DNA of 19,547 nucleotides from Anaerolineae bacterium. GTDB lineage: Bacteria; Chloroflexota; Anaerolineae; 4572-78; J111. Below, one piece after another: positions 1 through 7,083 of the stretch (its first letter is position 1; each line of letters starts with the position of its first letter). A model generated the notes under the pieces. That model was given only the letters and a program-made list of their open reading frames with translations, made no database searches and was not told the origin of the DNA. The stretch covers positions 1 to 19,547 of the forward strand of contig JAGRBY010000064.1 of the NCBI GenBank assembly GCA_020433835.1, in the 5' to 3' direction. A program made the translations under genes and the position numbers.

Positions 1-1101
1 CTGGGGCAGTTCGATACGATAGACCGTGCCAAACTCAAGGGCTTCATCCGGTGTAAATTCAACCGTCTCAACGCCGACTTCCTCCGGCCCATCGCCATCC
101 TTATATTCGTAATCGTAATAGGTTTCGTACTCATTGGCGAGGGGCTGTTTGATACCACCCTCAACCCAATTGAATGTCCCACTCACGCTCTCGGCGGTGG
201 CGTCGTTGACCAGGGTTAGCTGTTCCTCGACGCTGTCGCGATCCATCGCCTGGTTAAACGTCACGCTAATCACCGGCGACGGGCTAACGTAGATATCGCC
301 CTCAGCCGGCAGACTTGCAACGACCTGCGGCGTGACCGTGGTAAAGGTCCACTCGAAGTCATCTTCAAGACTGGCATTACCCAGCGCATCGGTCAACCCC
401 GCCGAGACGCGGGCGGTGTATTCGGTGGCCGCTTCAAAACCCTCGTCCGGCGTAAACTGGTAAATCGAGGTGTTGAGCCACTCGCCATCGCCCGTAACCG
501 GCGGTACAAAGGTTAGCGGATCGGGCAGGCTGCCCTCATCTTCGATAGCGCTCAGCGGCACAACGGGTCGGTTAAACAGCACCGTCACGATATTATCCGC
601 CAAAATTTCTTCGGCTCCATCGGCAGGCTGCACGTTGGCCACCTCTAAAAAACCGACCGCGCTGAAGCGCAGTTCAAACGGCTGGGCCATCGTCAACCCC
701 TCCTGGCTTTCCGCCGACTCGACAACGCGCACGCGATACCGTTCGCCCCGTTCAAAGCCATCGGCTGGAGTAAACTGCACAGTCTGATCATCAATCCATT
801 CAAACGTGCCGTCGGCGCTGGCTCCCGGCTCGATGGCGAAGGCTTTTTCGACACTGTCGCGGTCCATCGGCTGATCGAAAACGATCTCAACCGGGGCATC
901 GAGCGCCTGCTCCTCACCAACGGCTGGTGAGGATTGCAGCACCATCGGCGGCACCGGCGCGGGGGTGGAGGTCGGTTCGGCTTCCACCTGAACTTCAACC
1001 TCTGCGGTGGGCTGCTCCGGCTGGGGCGGCACCGGCGTTGAGGTGCAGGCCGCTAAAAATAAAATCGGCACGATAATCAGACTAAGTATGCGTTGTCTCA
1101 T
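1..1101 (-). CDS. Ig-like-domain lipoprotein, N-terminal 367 residues (partial)
   Basis: An open frame runs on the minus strand from ATG at 1099-1101 to the window edge without a stop (exactly 367 codons). It begins with a lipoprotein signal peptide (MRQRILSLIIVPILFLAAC, lipobox LAAC with Cys19), so the protein should be lipidated and surface- or periplasm-facing. A Pro/Glu/Thr-rich linker follows. Then come three similar modules with the hallmarks of bacterial Ig-like (SbsA/Big_5) domains: 'xPVEIVFDQPMDRDSV' near residue 80, a related strand near 175, and 'VISVTFNQAMDRDSV' near 290, each ending in a 'F-x-P-D-x-G/A-F/L-E-x-G/A-T-x-Y' strand. In Chloroflexota such modules often form the N-terminus of alpha-2-macroglobulin-like lipoproteins. 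That identity is an inference, because the diagnostic C-terminal part is outside the window. A ribosome binding site (GAGGA) lies 7 nt before the start. Confidence 0.85.
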   Translation of the reverse strand, partial: MRQRILSLIIVPILFLAACTSTPVPPQPEQPTAEVEVQVEAEPTSTPAPVPPMVLQSSPAVGEEQALDAPVEIVFDQPMDRDSVEKAFAIEPGASADGTFEWIDDQTVQFTPADGFERGERYRVRVVESAESQEGLTMAQPFELRFSAVGFLEVANVQPADGAEEILADNIVTVLFNRPVVPLSAIEDEGSLPDPLTFVPPVTGDGEWLNTSIYQFTPDEGFEAATEYTARVSAGLTDALGNASLEDDFEWTFTTVTPQVVASLPAEGDIYVSPSPVISVTFNQAMDRDSVEEQLTLVNDATAESVSGTFNWVEGGIKQPLANEYETYYDYEYKDGDGPEEVGVETVEFTPDEALEFGTVYRIELPQ

Positions 1102-1168
1102 GGGGTTTCCTCTTTTGGGGATTAAGCTAGGCATTTAGCCCTCGAATGAATTCGCGGGCTGGTATAAA

Positions 1169-1189
1169 AAACGTGTTTGAAACACGTTT
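1169..1189. promoter_or_regulatory. 21-bp perfect palindrome, operator or hairpin candidate
   Basis: Arms AAACGTGTTT and AAACACGTTT flank a single central G, so the site is a perfect two-fold symmetric sequence, as expected for a dimeric repressor. Read on the minus strand it is followed by a T-run (1165-1170), so a weak terminator-like hairpin in the leader of the lipoprotein gene is an alternative. It is framed by GAATGAATTC (1144-1153) and its reverse complement GAATTCATTC (1205-1214). It lies about 70 bp upstream of the minus-strand lipoprotein start. Confidence 0.45.
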
Positions 1190-1200
1190 CCCATAGCAGA

Positions 1201-1218
1201 CATTGAATTCATTCAATG
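1201..1218. repeat. 18-bp inverted repeat
   Basis: CATTGAAT and ATTCAATG are perfect 8-bp arms around TC. The site shares the GAATTCATTC core with the inverted copy at 1144-1153. It is probably a second regulatory palindrome in the divergent intergenic region. No regulator can be named. Confidence 0.4.
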
Positions 1219-1295
1219 ACGACATATCTATTCAAGTTATTTCTTGGTTATTCCTAAGGACATTAACTTTCAAATAAAGCGGAGTGAGCTGCCAG

Positions 1296-1340
1296 AACTC
1301 TACAAACTCTATGAACTCTATAAACTCCAACAACTCCCTT
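1296..1340. repeat. 9-bp tandem repeat, five units
   Basis: Five consecutive 9-mers begin with AACTC: AACTCTACA, AACTCTATG, AACTCTATA, AACTCCAAC and AACTCCCTT. The period is exact and the last units have drifted. This is a short-sequence repeat in intergenic DNA, with no sign of coding function. Confidence 0.75.
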
Positions 1341-1499
1341 GTATGGTATCACAAGTTGATTTTTTATGCATCACCCAACCCTGATAAAAAACTGTTGTTT
1401 ACGACGTGGGGCGGGCGTAGGATAGCGGTGGGCAGCGTATTTGAGAAGGGATTGATAGTGGACAGATTCGATTAAATTTCCTCCTGTTCGTCAATCCGG

Positions 1500-1505
1500 T
1501 ATAAT
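1500..1505 (+). promoter_or_regulatory. Probable -10 box of ldh
   Basis: A perfect TATAAT lies 52 bp before the ldh start. The corresponding -35 position (about 1477-1482, TTTCCT) is a poor match, so the promoter may be weak or need an activator. Confidence 0.5.
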
Positions 1506-1557
1506 ACCCGTTCCAGACAATTTGAAATCCGTAACAGAATAAGGGAGAGATTTATCC

Positions 1558-2511
1558 ATGTCGAAAATTGGAGTAGTCGGTACCGGGCTGGTTGGGGCTA
1601 CCGCAGCGTATGCAATTGTGATGCGCGGAGTAGGCAGTGAGCTGGTACTGGTTGATATCAATCAGGCACGGGCCAGGGCCGAGGCCGCCGACATCCAGCA
1701 CGCCGTGCCGTTTACGGCCCCGATCCGCGTATCGTCCGGCGATTACGACGCGCTTGAAGGATGCAGCCTGGTGGTTATCGCCGCCGGTGTCAATCAAAAA
1801 CCGGGCGAGACGCGGCTGCAACTTTTAGAGCGCAATACGGCCATCTTCAAAAGTGTGGTACCCAGCATTTTGAAATATGCGCCGGACGCGATTTTGCTGG
1901 TGGCCACCAACCCGGTCGATATTATGACCCACATCACCGCTCACTTTGCCGCCCAGCACGGGGTTGACCACAACCGGGTCATGGGTTCCGGCACCACGCT
2001 CGATACGGCTCGCTTTCGGGCCTTGCTGAGCCGGCATCTGGGCGTTTCGCCTTACAACGTCCACGGCTATGTCATCGGTGAACACGGCGACTCGGAAGTG
2101 CTGGCCTGGTCGCTGGTGACCATCGGTACGGTGCCACTTGAAGATTACTGCGCCGATCAGGGTGTTCAACTGGATGATACGGTGCGGCAGGATATCGACC
2201 AAAAGGTGCGGGGCGCGGCCTATAGTATTATTGAAGGAAAAGGGGCAACGTACTACGGCATCGGCAGCGCTCTGTCGCGCATTGCCGAGGTCATTCTGGA
2301 TGATCACCGGGCTATCTTAACCGTCTGTTCGGCCGTGCCGGATGTTGTCGGTGTACCCGATGTTACCGTGGCGCTGCCGCATCTGGTGGGCCGACAGGGT
2401 GTTTTGAGTACGCTACCCTTGCCGCTCAGTCCATCGGAAAGTGACGCTTTACGGGCCAGTGCCCAGATTATTAAAGATTTAACCGACCAACTCGTTTTAG
2501 CCAGCGAGTAA
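1558..2511 (+). CDS. ldh: L-lactate dehydrogenase
   Basis: This is a 317-residue NAD-dependent 2-hydroxyacid dehydrogenase of the LDH/MDH family, cytoplasmic, interconverting pyruvate and L-lactate. The Rossmann nucleotide-binding motif GTGLVG is at residues 8-13, and Asp33 at the end of beta-2 favours NAD. The substrate-specificity loop reads NQKPGETR: Gln80 is the residue typical of lactate dehydrogenases, where malate dehydrogenases have Arg. Arg86 is the mobile-loop arginine, Asp149 and Arg152 (DTARFR) are the catalytic Asp and substrate-binding Arg, and His176 in GEHGDSE is the catalytic histidine. Length and motif order are those of a complete enzyme. The start is supported by GGGAGAG about 10 nt upstream. 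It is a single-gene unit followed by a strong hairpin. A malate dehydrogenase is unlikely because of Gln80. Confidence 0.95.
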   Translation: MSKIGVVGTGLVGATAAYAIVMRGVGSELVLVDINQARARAEAADIQHAVPFTAPIRVSSGDYDALEGCSLVVIAAGVNQKPGETRLQLLERNTAIFKSVVPSILKYAPDAILLVATNPVDIMTHITAHFAAQHGVDHNRVMGSGTTLDTARFRALLSRHLGVSPYNVHGYVIGEHGDSEVLAWSLVTIGTVPLEDYCADQGVQLDDTVRQDIDQKVRGAAYSIIEGKGATYYGIGSALSRIAEVILDDHRAILTVCSAVPDVVGVPDVTVALPHLVGRQGVLSTLPLPLSPSESDALRASAQIIKDLTDQLVLASE

Positions 2512-2565
2512 CCAGGACTGGCGGATTTAACCCTATCCGTTGTTTTGCATAAGACCAAGCATTTC

Positions 2566-2628
2566 ACCCTCACCCCGTCGCTAGCGCGACTCCCCTCTCC
2601 CTGAGGGAGAGGGGTTGGGGGTGAGGGT
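2566..2628 (+). terminator. Compound repeat-type hairpin after ldh
   Basis: Outer arms ACCCTCACCCC (2566-2576) and GGGGTGAGGGT (2618-2628) enclose a perfect 10-bp inner stem, CCCCTCTCCC (2592-2601) and GGGAGAGGGG (2605-2614), with a TGA loop. A small GTCGC-TAGC-GCGAC stem sits beside it. TCTTTT follows at 2629-2634, so it can end ldh transcription. This G/C-tract palindrome resembles intergenic repeats found in many genomes and is probably also a dispersed repeat. The ribosome binding site of the next gene begins about 10 nt after it. Confidence 0.7.
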
Positions 2629-2650
2629 TCTTTTCGCAGGAGGAGAACCT

Positions 2651-4144
2651 ATGAAATTGAAGCTTTTTTCACTATTTTGCCTAACTGCCATAACCGGACT
2701 GCTGCTCATCGCCTGTACCACTGTCGAAGCGCCCTCGCGCTCGACCCAGATAGATATAGCCGTCTCTCCCACTGCCGCGCCATTGGTCGATATACAGACG
2801 GCTGCGGATGAACCCAATGAAGTGGCGGCGGCCATCCAGGCACCGGACACACCTGAGCCGAGCACGCCAATGGGTCAATCCGAAGACGTTATTTATAATG
2901 AGGCGCAGGTGCAAACGGCGCAAGTTACACTATTAGAGTCATTTCCGGTGCAGGTTAATCTCATCGTCAGCGGCCAGTTTTCCGACGGCTGCACCACCAT
3001 CGACGAGATAACCCAGCGACGACAAGATAACACCTTCTTTGTTAACATCATCACTGCTCGCCCGGCTGAGGCGATGTGTACCGAAGCCATAGTTCCTTTT
3101 GAAGAGACGGTCGCGCTCGATGTGCGGGGGCTTAAGGCCGGTGATTATACGGTTGTTGTCAATGAAGTGGAGCAAGACACCTTTCAACTGACCGTTGATA
3201 ATGCTATGCCCAATGAGAACCAACCGGCGCAAGGTGTGCTGCCCACGGACGATACGGTGTACGAACAGGTTTTTATTCCGGCTACCGGCGCGGCTATCTC
3301 TGCGCCGATCGAATGGCAGCGCAATGATTTCGAATGGTCGCCCAACCCGGAGGGCATGCCGGCGATTGGTCTTACCTGGGTCGAGGTCGATTTGGAATGG
3401 ACGCCCACAACGATGCTGCCACCAGAAGCCACATTGATTGCCCGTGAGGCGGTAACGATGACATGGGGTCAGGCTATCCGCTTTCAGGTTGAGTTGAAAG
3501 ATGCCGATGGGCAGCTTACCCAGGTTGAACAGCATCTCATCGGCCCGTTAAATGAAAATGTCGTGTATGACTTTTACGCGAAGGGAGCCACCTATCAAAG
3601 TTTAGAAGCAGTTTCCACGGCTTACCATATGCTGGTCGAGTCGGTTACCCTTGGTGCTACGCCGACATTTGCCGGGCTGCCGGAAAGCTGTACGCCCAAT
3701 ATCGCCCGGGCACTCTATGTTGATACGGAACAGCGTTACTGCTTACAATATCCGGTTTACTTTCCCAAACCGGTTGAGCAGAATAACATCGTCAATATTT
3801 CCGGGCTACCCCAAAGTGAAGGACCAGACTCCGTTGTCGCCAGTCTTTTTATACAGATCGATGGCCAGGCCGAAGGACGCAACGTAGTCCAAGTGGTCGA
3901 TGAAGTAGTTAGCCAGGTCAACGACCTACCGATCACACGTCAACAGAGTACGCTTGATGGCGAAGAAGCGGTTATTGTCGAAGGATTACCGGGTCGCTTT
4001 GGCTCTCGCCAGCTATTTGCCGTCCACGATGATACCATTTACCATATGACGTTGATGCCGGTTGATGATGCCCTCCCACAAGTGCGCGAAGAAATCGAGA
4101 CTCTATGGCAGACGGCATTCACATCGTTTACTTTTTTACCGTAG
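2651..4144 (+). CDS. Secreted lipoprotein of unknown function
   Basis: This 497-residue protein opens with a lipoprotein signal peptide (MKLKLFSLFCLTAITGLLLIAC; lipobox LIAC, Cys22), so it is predicted to be lipid-anchored outside the cytoplasm. I chose ATG 2651 rather than the in-frame GTG at 2615 because AGGAGG lies 6-7 nt upstream, the signal peptide begins exactly there, and the upstream codons fall in the hairpin repeat. After a low-complexity Thr/Pro/Glu linker (about 23-85) there is a beta-rich segment with two cysteines (SDGCTTID and AMCTEAIV, residues about 115-145). A central beta-rich part contains Trp-Thr-rich strands (ISAPIEW, GLTWVEVDLEWTP), and the C-terminal region about 340-497 contains SCTPN and RYCLQYP. 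I recognise no catalytic motif or named domain. The gene stands alone between two palindromic elements. Confidence 0.85.
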   Translation: MKLKLFSLFCLTAITGLLLIACTTVEAPSRSTQIDIAVSPTAAPLVDIQTAADEPNEVAAAIQAPDTPEPSTPMGQSEDVIYNEAQVQTAQVTLLESFPVQVNLIVSGQFSDGCTTIDEITQRRQDNTFFVNIITARPAEAMCTEAIVPFEETVALDVRGLKAGDYTVVVNEVEQDTFQLTVDNAMPNENQPAQGVLPTDDTVYEQVFIPATGAAISAPIEWQRNDFEWSPNPEGMPAIGLTWVEVDLEWTPTTMLPPEATLIAREAVTMTWGQAIRFQVELKDADGQLTQVEQHLIGPLNENVVYDFYAKGATYQSLEAVSTAYHMLVESVTLGATPTFAGLPESCTPNIARALYVDTEQRYCLQYPVYFPKPVEQNNIVNISGLPQSEGPDSVVASLFIQIDGQAEGRNVVQVVDEVVSQVNDLPITRQQSTLDGEEAVIVEGLPGRFGSRQLFAVHDDTIYHMTLMPVDDALPQVREEIETLWQTAFTSFTFLP

Positions 4145-4184
4145 CCTCCCTTTGCACTTTAAAGTATTAGGGCAAGAACCCAAA

Positions 4185-4264
4185 AGAAACCAGGGTTTTG
4201 ATGTCTAAATGACAACCTTTCGGGGCAAAAAACTTTCTGTTTAACGCTAAAAACCCTGGTTTCT
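4185..4264. repeat. 80-bp element with perfect 15-bp terminal inverted repeats
   Basis: AGAAACCAGGGTTTT (4185-4199) is the exact reverse complement of 4250-4264, with a 50-nt non-palindromic centre. Neither strand shows a T-run after the stem, so it is not a standard terminator. The size and architecture fit a small MITE- or REP-like palindromic element, and almost match the element at 7084-7164, whose arms differ in sequence. It separates the lipoprotein gene from the channel genes and ends 33 nt before the chosen start. Confidence 0.65.
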
Positions 4265-4297
4265 AAAAAAGTGCAACATAATGAACCAAAGTTGTTT

Positions 4298-5155
4298 ATG
4301 GAAGCTCTTCAAGAATTTTTTGTACTCAACACTTTTCTAAAACTCGTATTTGTCTCGCTCATATTCGGCGTGGCAATCTTGCTACAGCGCCTATCCCTTT
4401 CTATTGCCGGGCTGCTGCTGCCTCGTGCTCACAAGCAGGCCAAGTACAATGAAACTACTACGGCTTCGCTTGAATCGCACGATCATCTGCTTTTGCCCCA
4501 TTTACCACTGGAACGCCGGCGCACGCTGCAAGAATTGATCGCCAATACGATTAGCGTCACCGGCTTTATCCTCGCTGCGATGACCAGTTTGGCCTTTTTC
4601 ACCGATATCGACACGATGATCTGGACCGTTGGGTTTTTTACCGCCGGTATCTCGTTTGCTGCCGGCCCGTTTGTAAGCGATCTGCTGTCGGGGCTTAGCA
4701 TTATATTTCAGGATAAACTGGTTGTGGGCGAAAAAATCCGCATCAATTCGCAAGCGGAACGCATTGAAGGCATTGTGGAGCGCATCAATCTCAAGTCAAC
4801 CTGTTTGCGAGCCCGAACCGGTGAGATGTACATCGTCAATAATGGCGAACTGCGCTACATTTGCAATTACAGCCGTGGTCCTTTTTCTTCAAGTTCGCTG
4901 TATGTCAACATCGCTTCGGTTCATCTTATGCGAGCAATCGCCCTATTAAATACGCTGGGGCCGGAAGCCCAAACGATTTTCCCCGAACTCAAAGAGCCGT
5001 GGCTGATTTTAAGCGAAACCGGAACGCTCAACCAGGCCACGCAGCTGACGTTGGCGTTTAAAACCGACTTCGGCCAGGCGGCCCGCCTGCGACCTAAATT
5101 GATGGCCTTCATTCAAGAACGCTTCGCCTTAGCTAATATTCCGTTTGCTTCGTAA
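4298..5155 (+). CDS. MscS-family mechanosensitive channel (first of tandem pair)
   Basis: This is a small (285-residue) MscS-type channel subunit, expected to form a membrane pore that releases solutes on osmotic downshock. Hydrophobic segments lie at about 9-42 and 83-104, and the pore-lining third segment at about 110-138 (AGISFAAGPFVSDLLSGLSI). That segment is followed by the characteristic MscS beta-domain start LVVGEKIRI, the IEGIVERINLKST strand-turn and the IVNNGELRYICNYSR stretch, which match the conserved MscS pattern VGDxIxV / GxVxxIxLxxT / PN...NxS. The first helix is followed by a charged cytoplasmic loop. ATG 4298 is preferred because it aligns with the start of the next paralogue. 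GTG 4271 and TTG 4289 are in frame upstream, and none of the three has a good ribosome binding site. The stop overlaps the ribosome binding site of the next gene. Confidence 0.85.
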   Translation: MEALQEFFVLNTFLKLVFVSLIFGVAILLQRLSLSIAGLLLPRAHKQAKYNETTTASLESHDHLLLPHLPLERRRTLQELIANTISVTGFILAAMTSLAFFTDIDTMIWTVGFFTAGISFAAGPFVSDLLSGLSIIFQDKLVVGEKIRINSQAERIEGIVERINLKSTCLRARTGEMYIVNNGELRYICNYSRGPFSSSSLYVNIASVHLMRAIALLNTLGPEAQTIFPELKEPWLILSETGTLNQATQLTLAFKTDFGQAARLRPKLMAFIQERFALANIPFAS

Positions 5156-5165
5156 AGGACTTGCT

Positions 5166-6071
5166 GTGGACTTTTCAGAATTTTTGAACCTGCATCCCCT
5201 CCTCGTACAGCTCATAATGGTCGTGTTGATTTTTATCATCGCGATGATTATTCATCGCCTGGCCTGGCCTATTGCCGGCCTCATATTGCGCTTTCACGAA
5301 TTTTCGCCCTCTTACCTGCCGGCTCACCTTCAGCATTACACCGGCGAAGAGAGCAACTTGAAGCTTATTGGTCGTTTGCTCGATTGGCTGCCCGGCGAAC
5401 TCAAAGCGCTGCCCATGCCGGACGAACAGCGCCGCCAAACGCTGCAAGAGATCATTTCCAGCACCGTGTCGATTATTGCTTTTGTAGTGGCCGGGTTAGC
5501 CACGTTGGGCCAGTTCGCCACAGCCACCACCGTAGTCACCGTTACCGGCCTGTTAATTTCGGCGCTGGCCTTTGCCGGTCGCACCGTAGTTGCCGATTAT
5601 CTGGCCGGCTTCGGCATCCTCTTTCAAAATCAGTTTTACGTCGGAGAAAAAATAAAGGTCAAAGCCCAGCTTGATGTCATCGAAGGCACGGTGGAACAAG
5701 TCAGCCTCAATTCCACCTGGCTGCGAGCCTTGACCGGCGAGGTTTATGTTATCGCCAACGGCGAGATGCGCTGGATATGCAACTACAGTCGCGGCATCTA
5801 CTCCGCAGCTAATATCACCCTCAAAATTACGGCCACGGATTTAACCAGGGCCGTTCCTCTCTTAGAAAATCTGGGCCATGAGGCCGAAAAACTTTTTGAA
5901 GAGATGCACGGCCCGTGGCAGGTGATTAGCGAAACGGGGGTCATCGCCGAACAGGTCGAGTTAACGCTGGCCGTTCGCGCCAATTTCGGCCACGCGGTTC
6001 ATCTGCGGCCAAAGCTGCTCTCTTTCCTTCAAGAGCGGCTGACGCTGGCAGGGATTGCGTTGGTTAGTTAG
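5166..6071 (+). CDS. MscS-family mechanosensitive channel (second of tandem pair)
   Basis: This 301-residue paralogue of the preceding gene has the same plan: a hydrophobic N-terminal helix pair at about 11-43, a charged loop, TM2 at about 98-117, and a pore helix at about 125-153 (TGLLISALAFAGRTVVADYLAGFGIL). The beta-domain then shows YVGEKIKV, IEGTVEQVSLNSTWLRALTGE and NGEMRWICNYSRG. The start is GTG 5166: AAAGGA lies 6 nt upstream and overlaps the stop of the first gene, so the two are translationally close and probably one operon. The C-terminal part (about 215-301) is short and similar in both copies (HLRPKLLSFLQERLTLAGIA against RLRPKLMAFIQERFALANIP). The pair may form hetero-oligomeric channels; this is an inference from tandem duplication only. 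Confidence 0.87.
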   Translation: MDFSEFLNLHPLLVQLIMVVLIFIIAMIIHRLAWPIAGLILRFHEFSPSYLPAHLQHYTGEESNLKLIGRLLDWLPGELKALPMPDEQRRQTLQEIISSTVSIIAFVVAGLATLGQFATATTVVTVTGLLISALAFAGRTVVADYLAGFGILFQNQFYVGEKIKVKAQLDVIEGTVEQVSLNSTWLRALTGEVYVIANGEMRWICNYSRGIYSAANITLKITATDLTRAVPLLENLGHEAEKLFEEMHGPWQVISETGVIAEQVELTLAVRANFGHAVHLRPKLLSFLQERLTLAGIALVS

Positions 6072-6094
6072 GTGACGGTTGGATGGTTTGTTTG

Positions 6095-6118
6095 TTGGTT
6101 GGTTGGTTGGTTGGTTGG
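6095..6118. repeat. TTGG tetranucleotide microsatellite, six units
   Basis: Six perfect TTGG units, preceded by degenerate TTTG units, lie 23 bp after the stop codon of the second channel gene. Tetranucleotide tracts of this kind can change length by slippage. Here the tract is outside any reading frame, so phase variation of a protein is not expected. Confidence 0.85.
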
Positions 6119-6153
6119 CTCGACACTTCATGCTCCAAAGCATAGAAGCGCAA

Positions 6154-6180
6154 AAGAGGCCACCCGGCTGGTGACCTCTT
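6154..6180 (+). terminator. Hairpin after the channel operon
   Basis: AAGAGGCCACC and GGTGACCTCTT form an 11-bp stem with one mismatch and a 5-nt loop. It is placed where the channel operon should end, but no T-run follows, so termination is likely weak or the hairpin only protects the 3' end. Confidence 0.5.
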
Positions 6181-6228
6181 AGTTAAAGAATGGCGGTAAC
6201 TGTTTAGCCAATCGATGTCGATATTAGT

Positions 6229-6349
6229 AGGCTAAGGCGAAGGCTGAGGCTAAGCAGACAAATTCAGGTTAAGCCACCACGCCCTCAAGAAATCAGCGCA
6301 TTTTTCTTCTCTTTTTTCTTAGTTTTCGCCTTAGCCTCAACCTGATTTA
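6229..6349. repeat. Dispersed palindromic element, copy A
   Basis: This segment is clearly homologous to 18340-18453. Its right end carries the reverse complement of the left terminal repeat of copy B (TAAATCAGG-yTGAGGCTAAGG-CGAA, split here for reading), and its left end has a rearranged version of that repeat (AGGCTAAGGCGAAGG then CTGAGGCTAAG). The core shares GCAGAC, AATTCAGG, AGCC, CCAC, CTCAAGAAATC and GCGC with copy B at matching spacing and then a pyrimidine tract. No open frame is conserved. It looks like a MITE-type or structured non-autonomous repeat. Confidence 0.7.
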
Positions 6350-6392
6350 CCCCCAGTAGTCTTGCGGCTGAATAGCCACGAATGGCGATTAA

Positions 6393-7010
6393 TTAATCAG
6401 CATCGCGTTGGTCAGAGCCAAGGATAGTACCATTGGCCGCATCGACCTTAAAATCCTGACCATTATCGAGTTCTACTTCGTAAATAACGGTTCCATTTTC
6501 ATTGTCCAGTTCGACAGCCAGCGTTTTAACGCCGGGGTTGGCTGCTTCGACAATGGCTTGTGCTTCAGCGGCGGTGATGCCGGTTTTATCCTGCAATGTA
6601 GTAGCCTCATCAGCCTCATCGACTTCATCGGCTTCTTCGATGTCACCGTCATCATCATCATTGGCCTCGTCTGCCTCATCGACTTCATCGGCTTCTTCGA
6701 TGTCAACGTCGTCATCATCATTGGCCTCGTCTGCCTCATCAACTTCATCAGCTTCTTCGGTGTCAGACTCATTGGCTTCATCTTCTTTTGAGCAAGAGTC
6801 GGTTTCGGTGGCTTCGTCATCGTCATCGGCCTCATTCTCGACCTCGTTTTCAATATCATCATCATCTACGCAGGCTGTTGTTTCTTGTTGGGATGGCGGT
6901 GCAGCGTTGGCATCGGGTGCCTTTTGGCTATACAAGGTTCCGGCGGCTAAGCCACCCAGCAACAGGCCGAACAGCAGAACAGCAGTCGCGATGGTTTTGT
7001 TGATTTTCAT
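6393..7010 (-). CDS. Highly acidic exported PepSY-domain protein
   Basis: This 205-residue protein has a hydrophobic N-terminal segment (about 7-25, signal peptide or anchor). Residues about 47-138 are extraordinarily rich in Asp and Glu. The C-terminal domain at about 143-200 (GITAAEAQAIVEAANPG...IYEVELDNGQDFKVDAANGTIL) has the helix-strand-strand pattern of a PepSY domain. PepSY proteins are exported and often sit beside two-component systems; some inhibit proteases, others are thought to affect sensor kinases. The acidic part contains a 20-residue repeat (ADEVDEADEANDDDD...) encoded by a 60-bp tandem repeat, and may bind calcium or other cations (inference). Cys47 and Cys73 flank the first acidic stretch. 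The gene follows the kinase gene on the same strand but has its own activator-type promoter at 7192-7246, leaving a leader of about 175 nt. Confidence 0.85.
   Translation of the reverse strand: MKINKTIATAVLLFGLLLGGLAAGTLYSQKAPDANAAPPSQQETTACVDDDDIENEVENEADDDDEATETDSCSKEDEANESDTEEADEVDEADEANDDDDVDIEEADEVDEADEANDDDDGDIEEADEVDEADEATTLQDKTGITAAEAQAIVEAANPGVKTLAVELDNENGTVIYEVELDNGQDFKVDAANGTILGSDQRDAD
6613..6780 (-). repeat. 60-bp tandem repeat inside the PepSY gene
   Basis: Units 6613-6672 and 6673-6732 differ at two of 60 positions by hand count, and a third, partial and more diverged unit covers 6733-6780. The period is a multiple of three, so each unit adds 20 residues of acidic linker. The near-identity of the first two units suggests recent duplication and possible length variation between strains. 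Confidence 0.9.
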
Positions 7011-7083
7011 TTTGATAGTCTCCTTTACAAAAAGTGATAGTTTTTAGGGGAAATGTCTCCCATTGGTATTTATTCAGCAGATA

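Larger units (their letters stand above)
1102..1557. other. Intergenic region between divergent lipoprotein and ldh genes
   Basis: No convincing gene lies here. It holds a 21-bp palindrome (1169-1189), a second palindrome (1201-1218), a 9-bp tandem repeat (1296-1340) and the probable ldh -10 box (1500-1505). The region is AT-richer than the flanking genes, as expected for a divergent promoter region. A short GTG-started frame at 1284-1475 exists, but its first part is only the translated tandem repeat (Asn-Ser-x) and it has no ribosome binding site. Confidence 0.6.
6072..6392. other. Intergenic region with microsatellite, hairpin and dispersed element
   Basis: No gene is visible between the convergent channel operon and the PepSY gene. 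In order it contains a TTGG microsatellite, a terminator-like hairpin and one copy of a palindromic dispersed element. Confidence 0.6.

Noticed and set aside
1284..1475. Short plus-strand reading frame before ldh
   Set aside because: It starts with GTG without a ribosome binding site, its first third is the translated 9-bp tandem repeat, and no protein family is recognisable.
1558..2511. Malate dehydrogenase as the identity of the dehydrogenase
   Set aside because: The substrate loop has Gln (NQKPGETR) rather than the Arg expected for malate dehydrogenase.
4185..4264. Inverted repeat as a Rho-independent terminator of the lipoprotein gene
   Set aside because: The loop is 50 nt and no T-run follows on the plus strand.
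6095..6118. TTGG tract as a phase-variation switch
   Set aside because: It is after the stop codon of the channel gene and not within a promoter or reading frame, so slippage should not switch a protein on or off.
6613..6780. Additional CTTCAT hexamers resembling the activator box
   Set aside because: They are part of the coding 60-bp tandem repeat, are not spaced at 11 bp and have no -10 element behind them.
6502..7047. Ser-rich 181-residue plus-strand frame
   Set aside because: It is the antisense reading of the acidic PepSY gene; the Ser runs are the complement of Asp/Glu codons.
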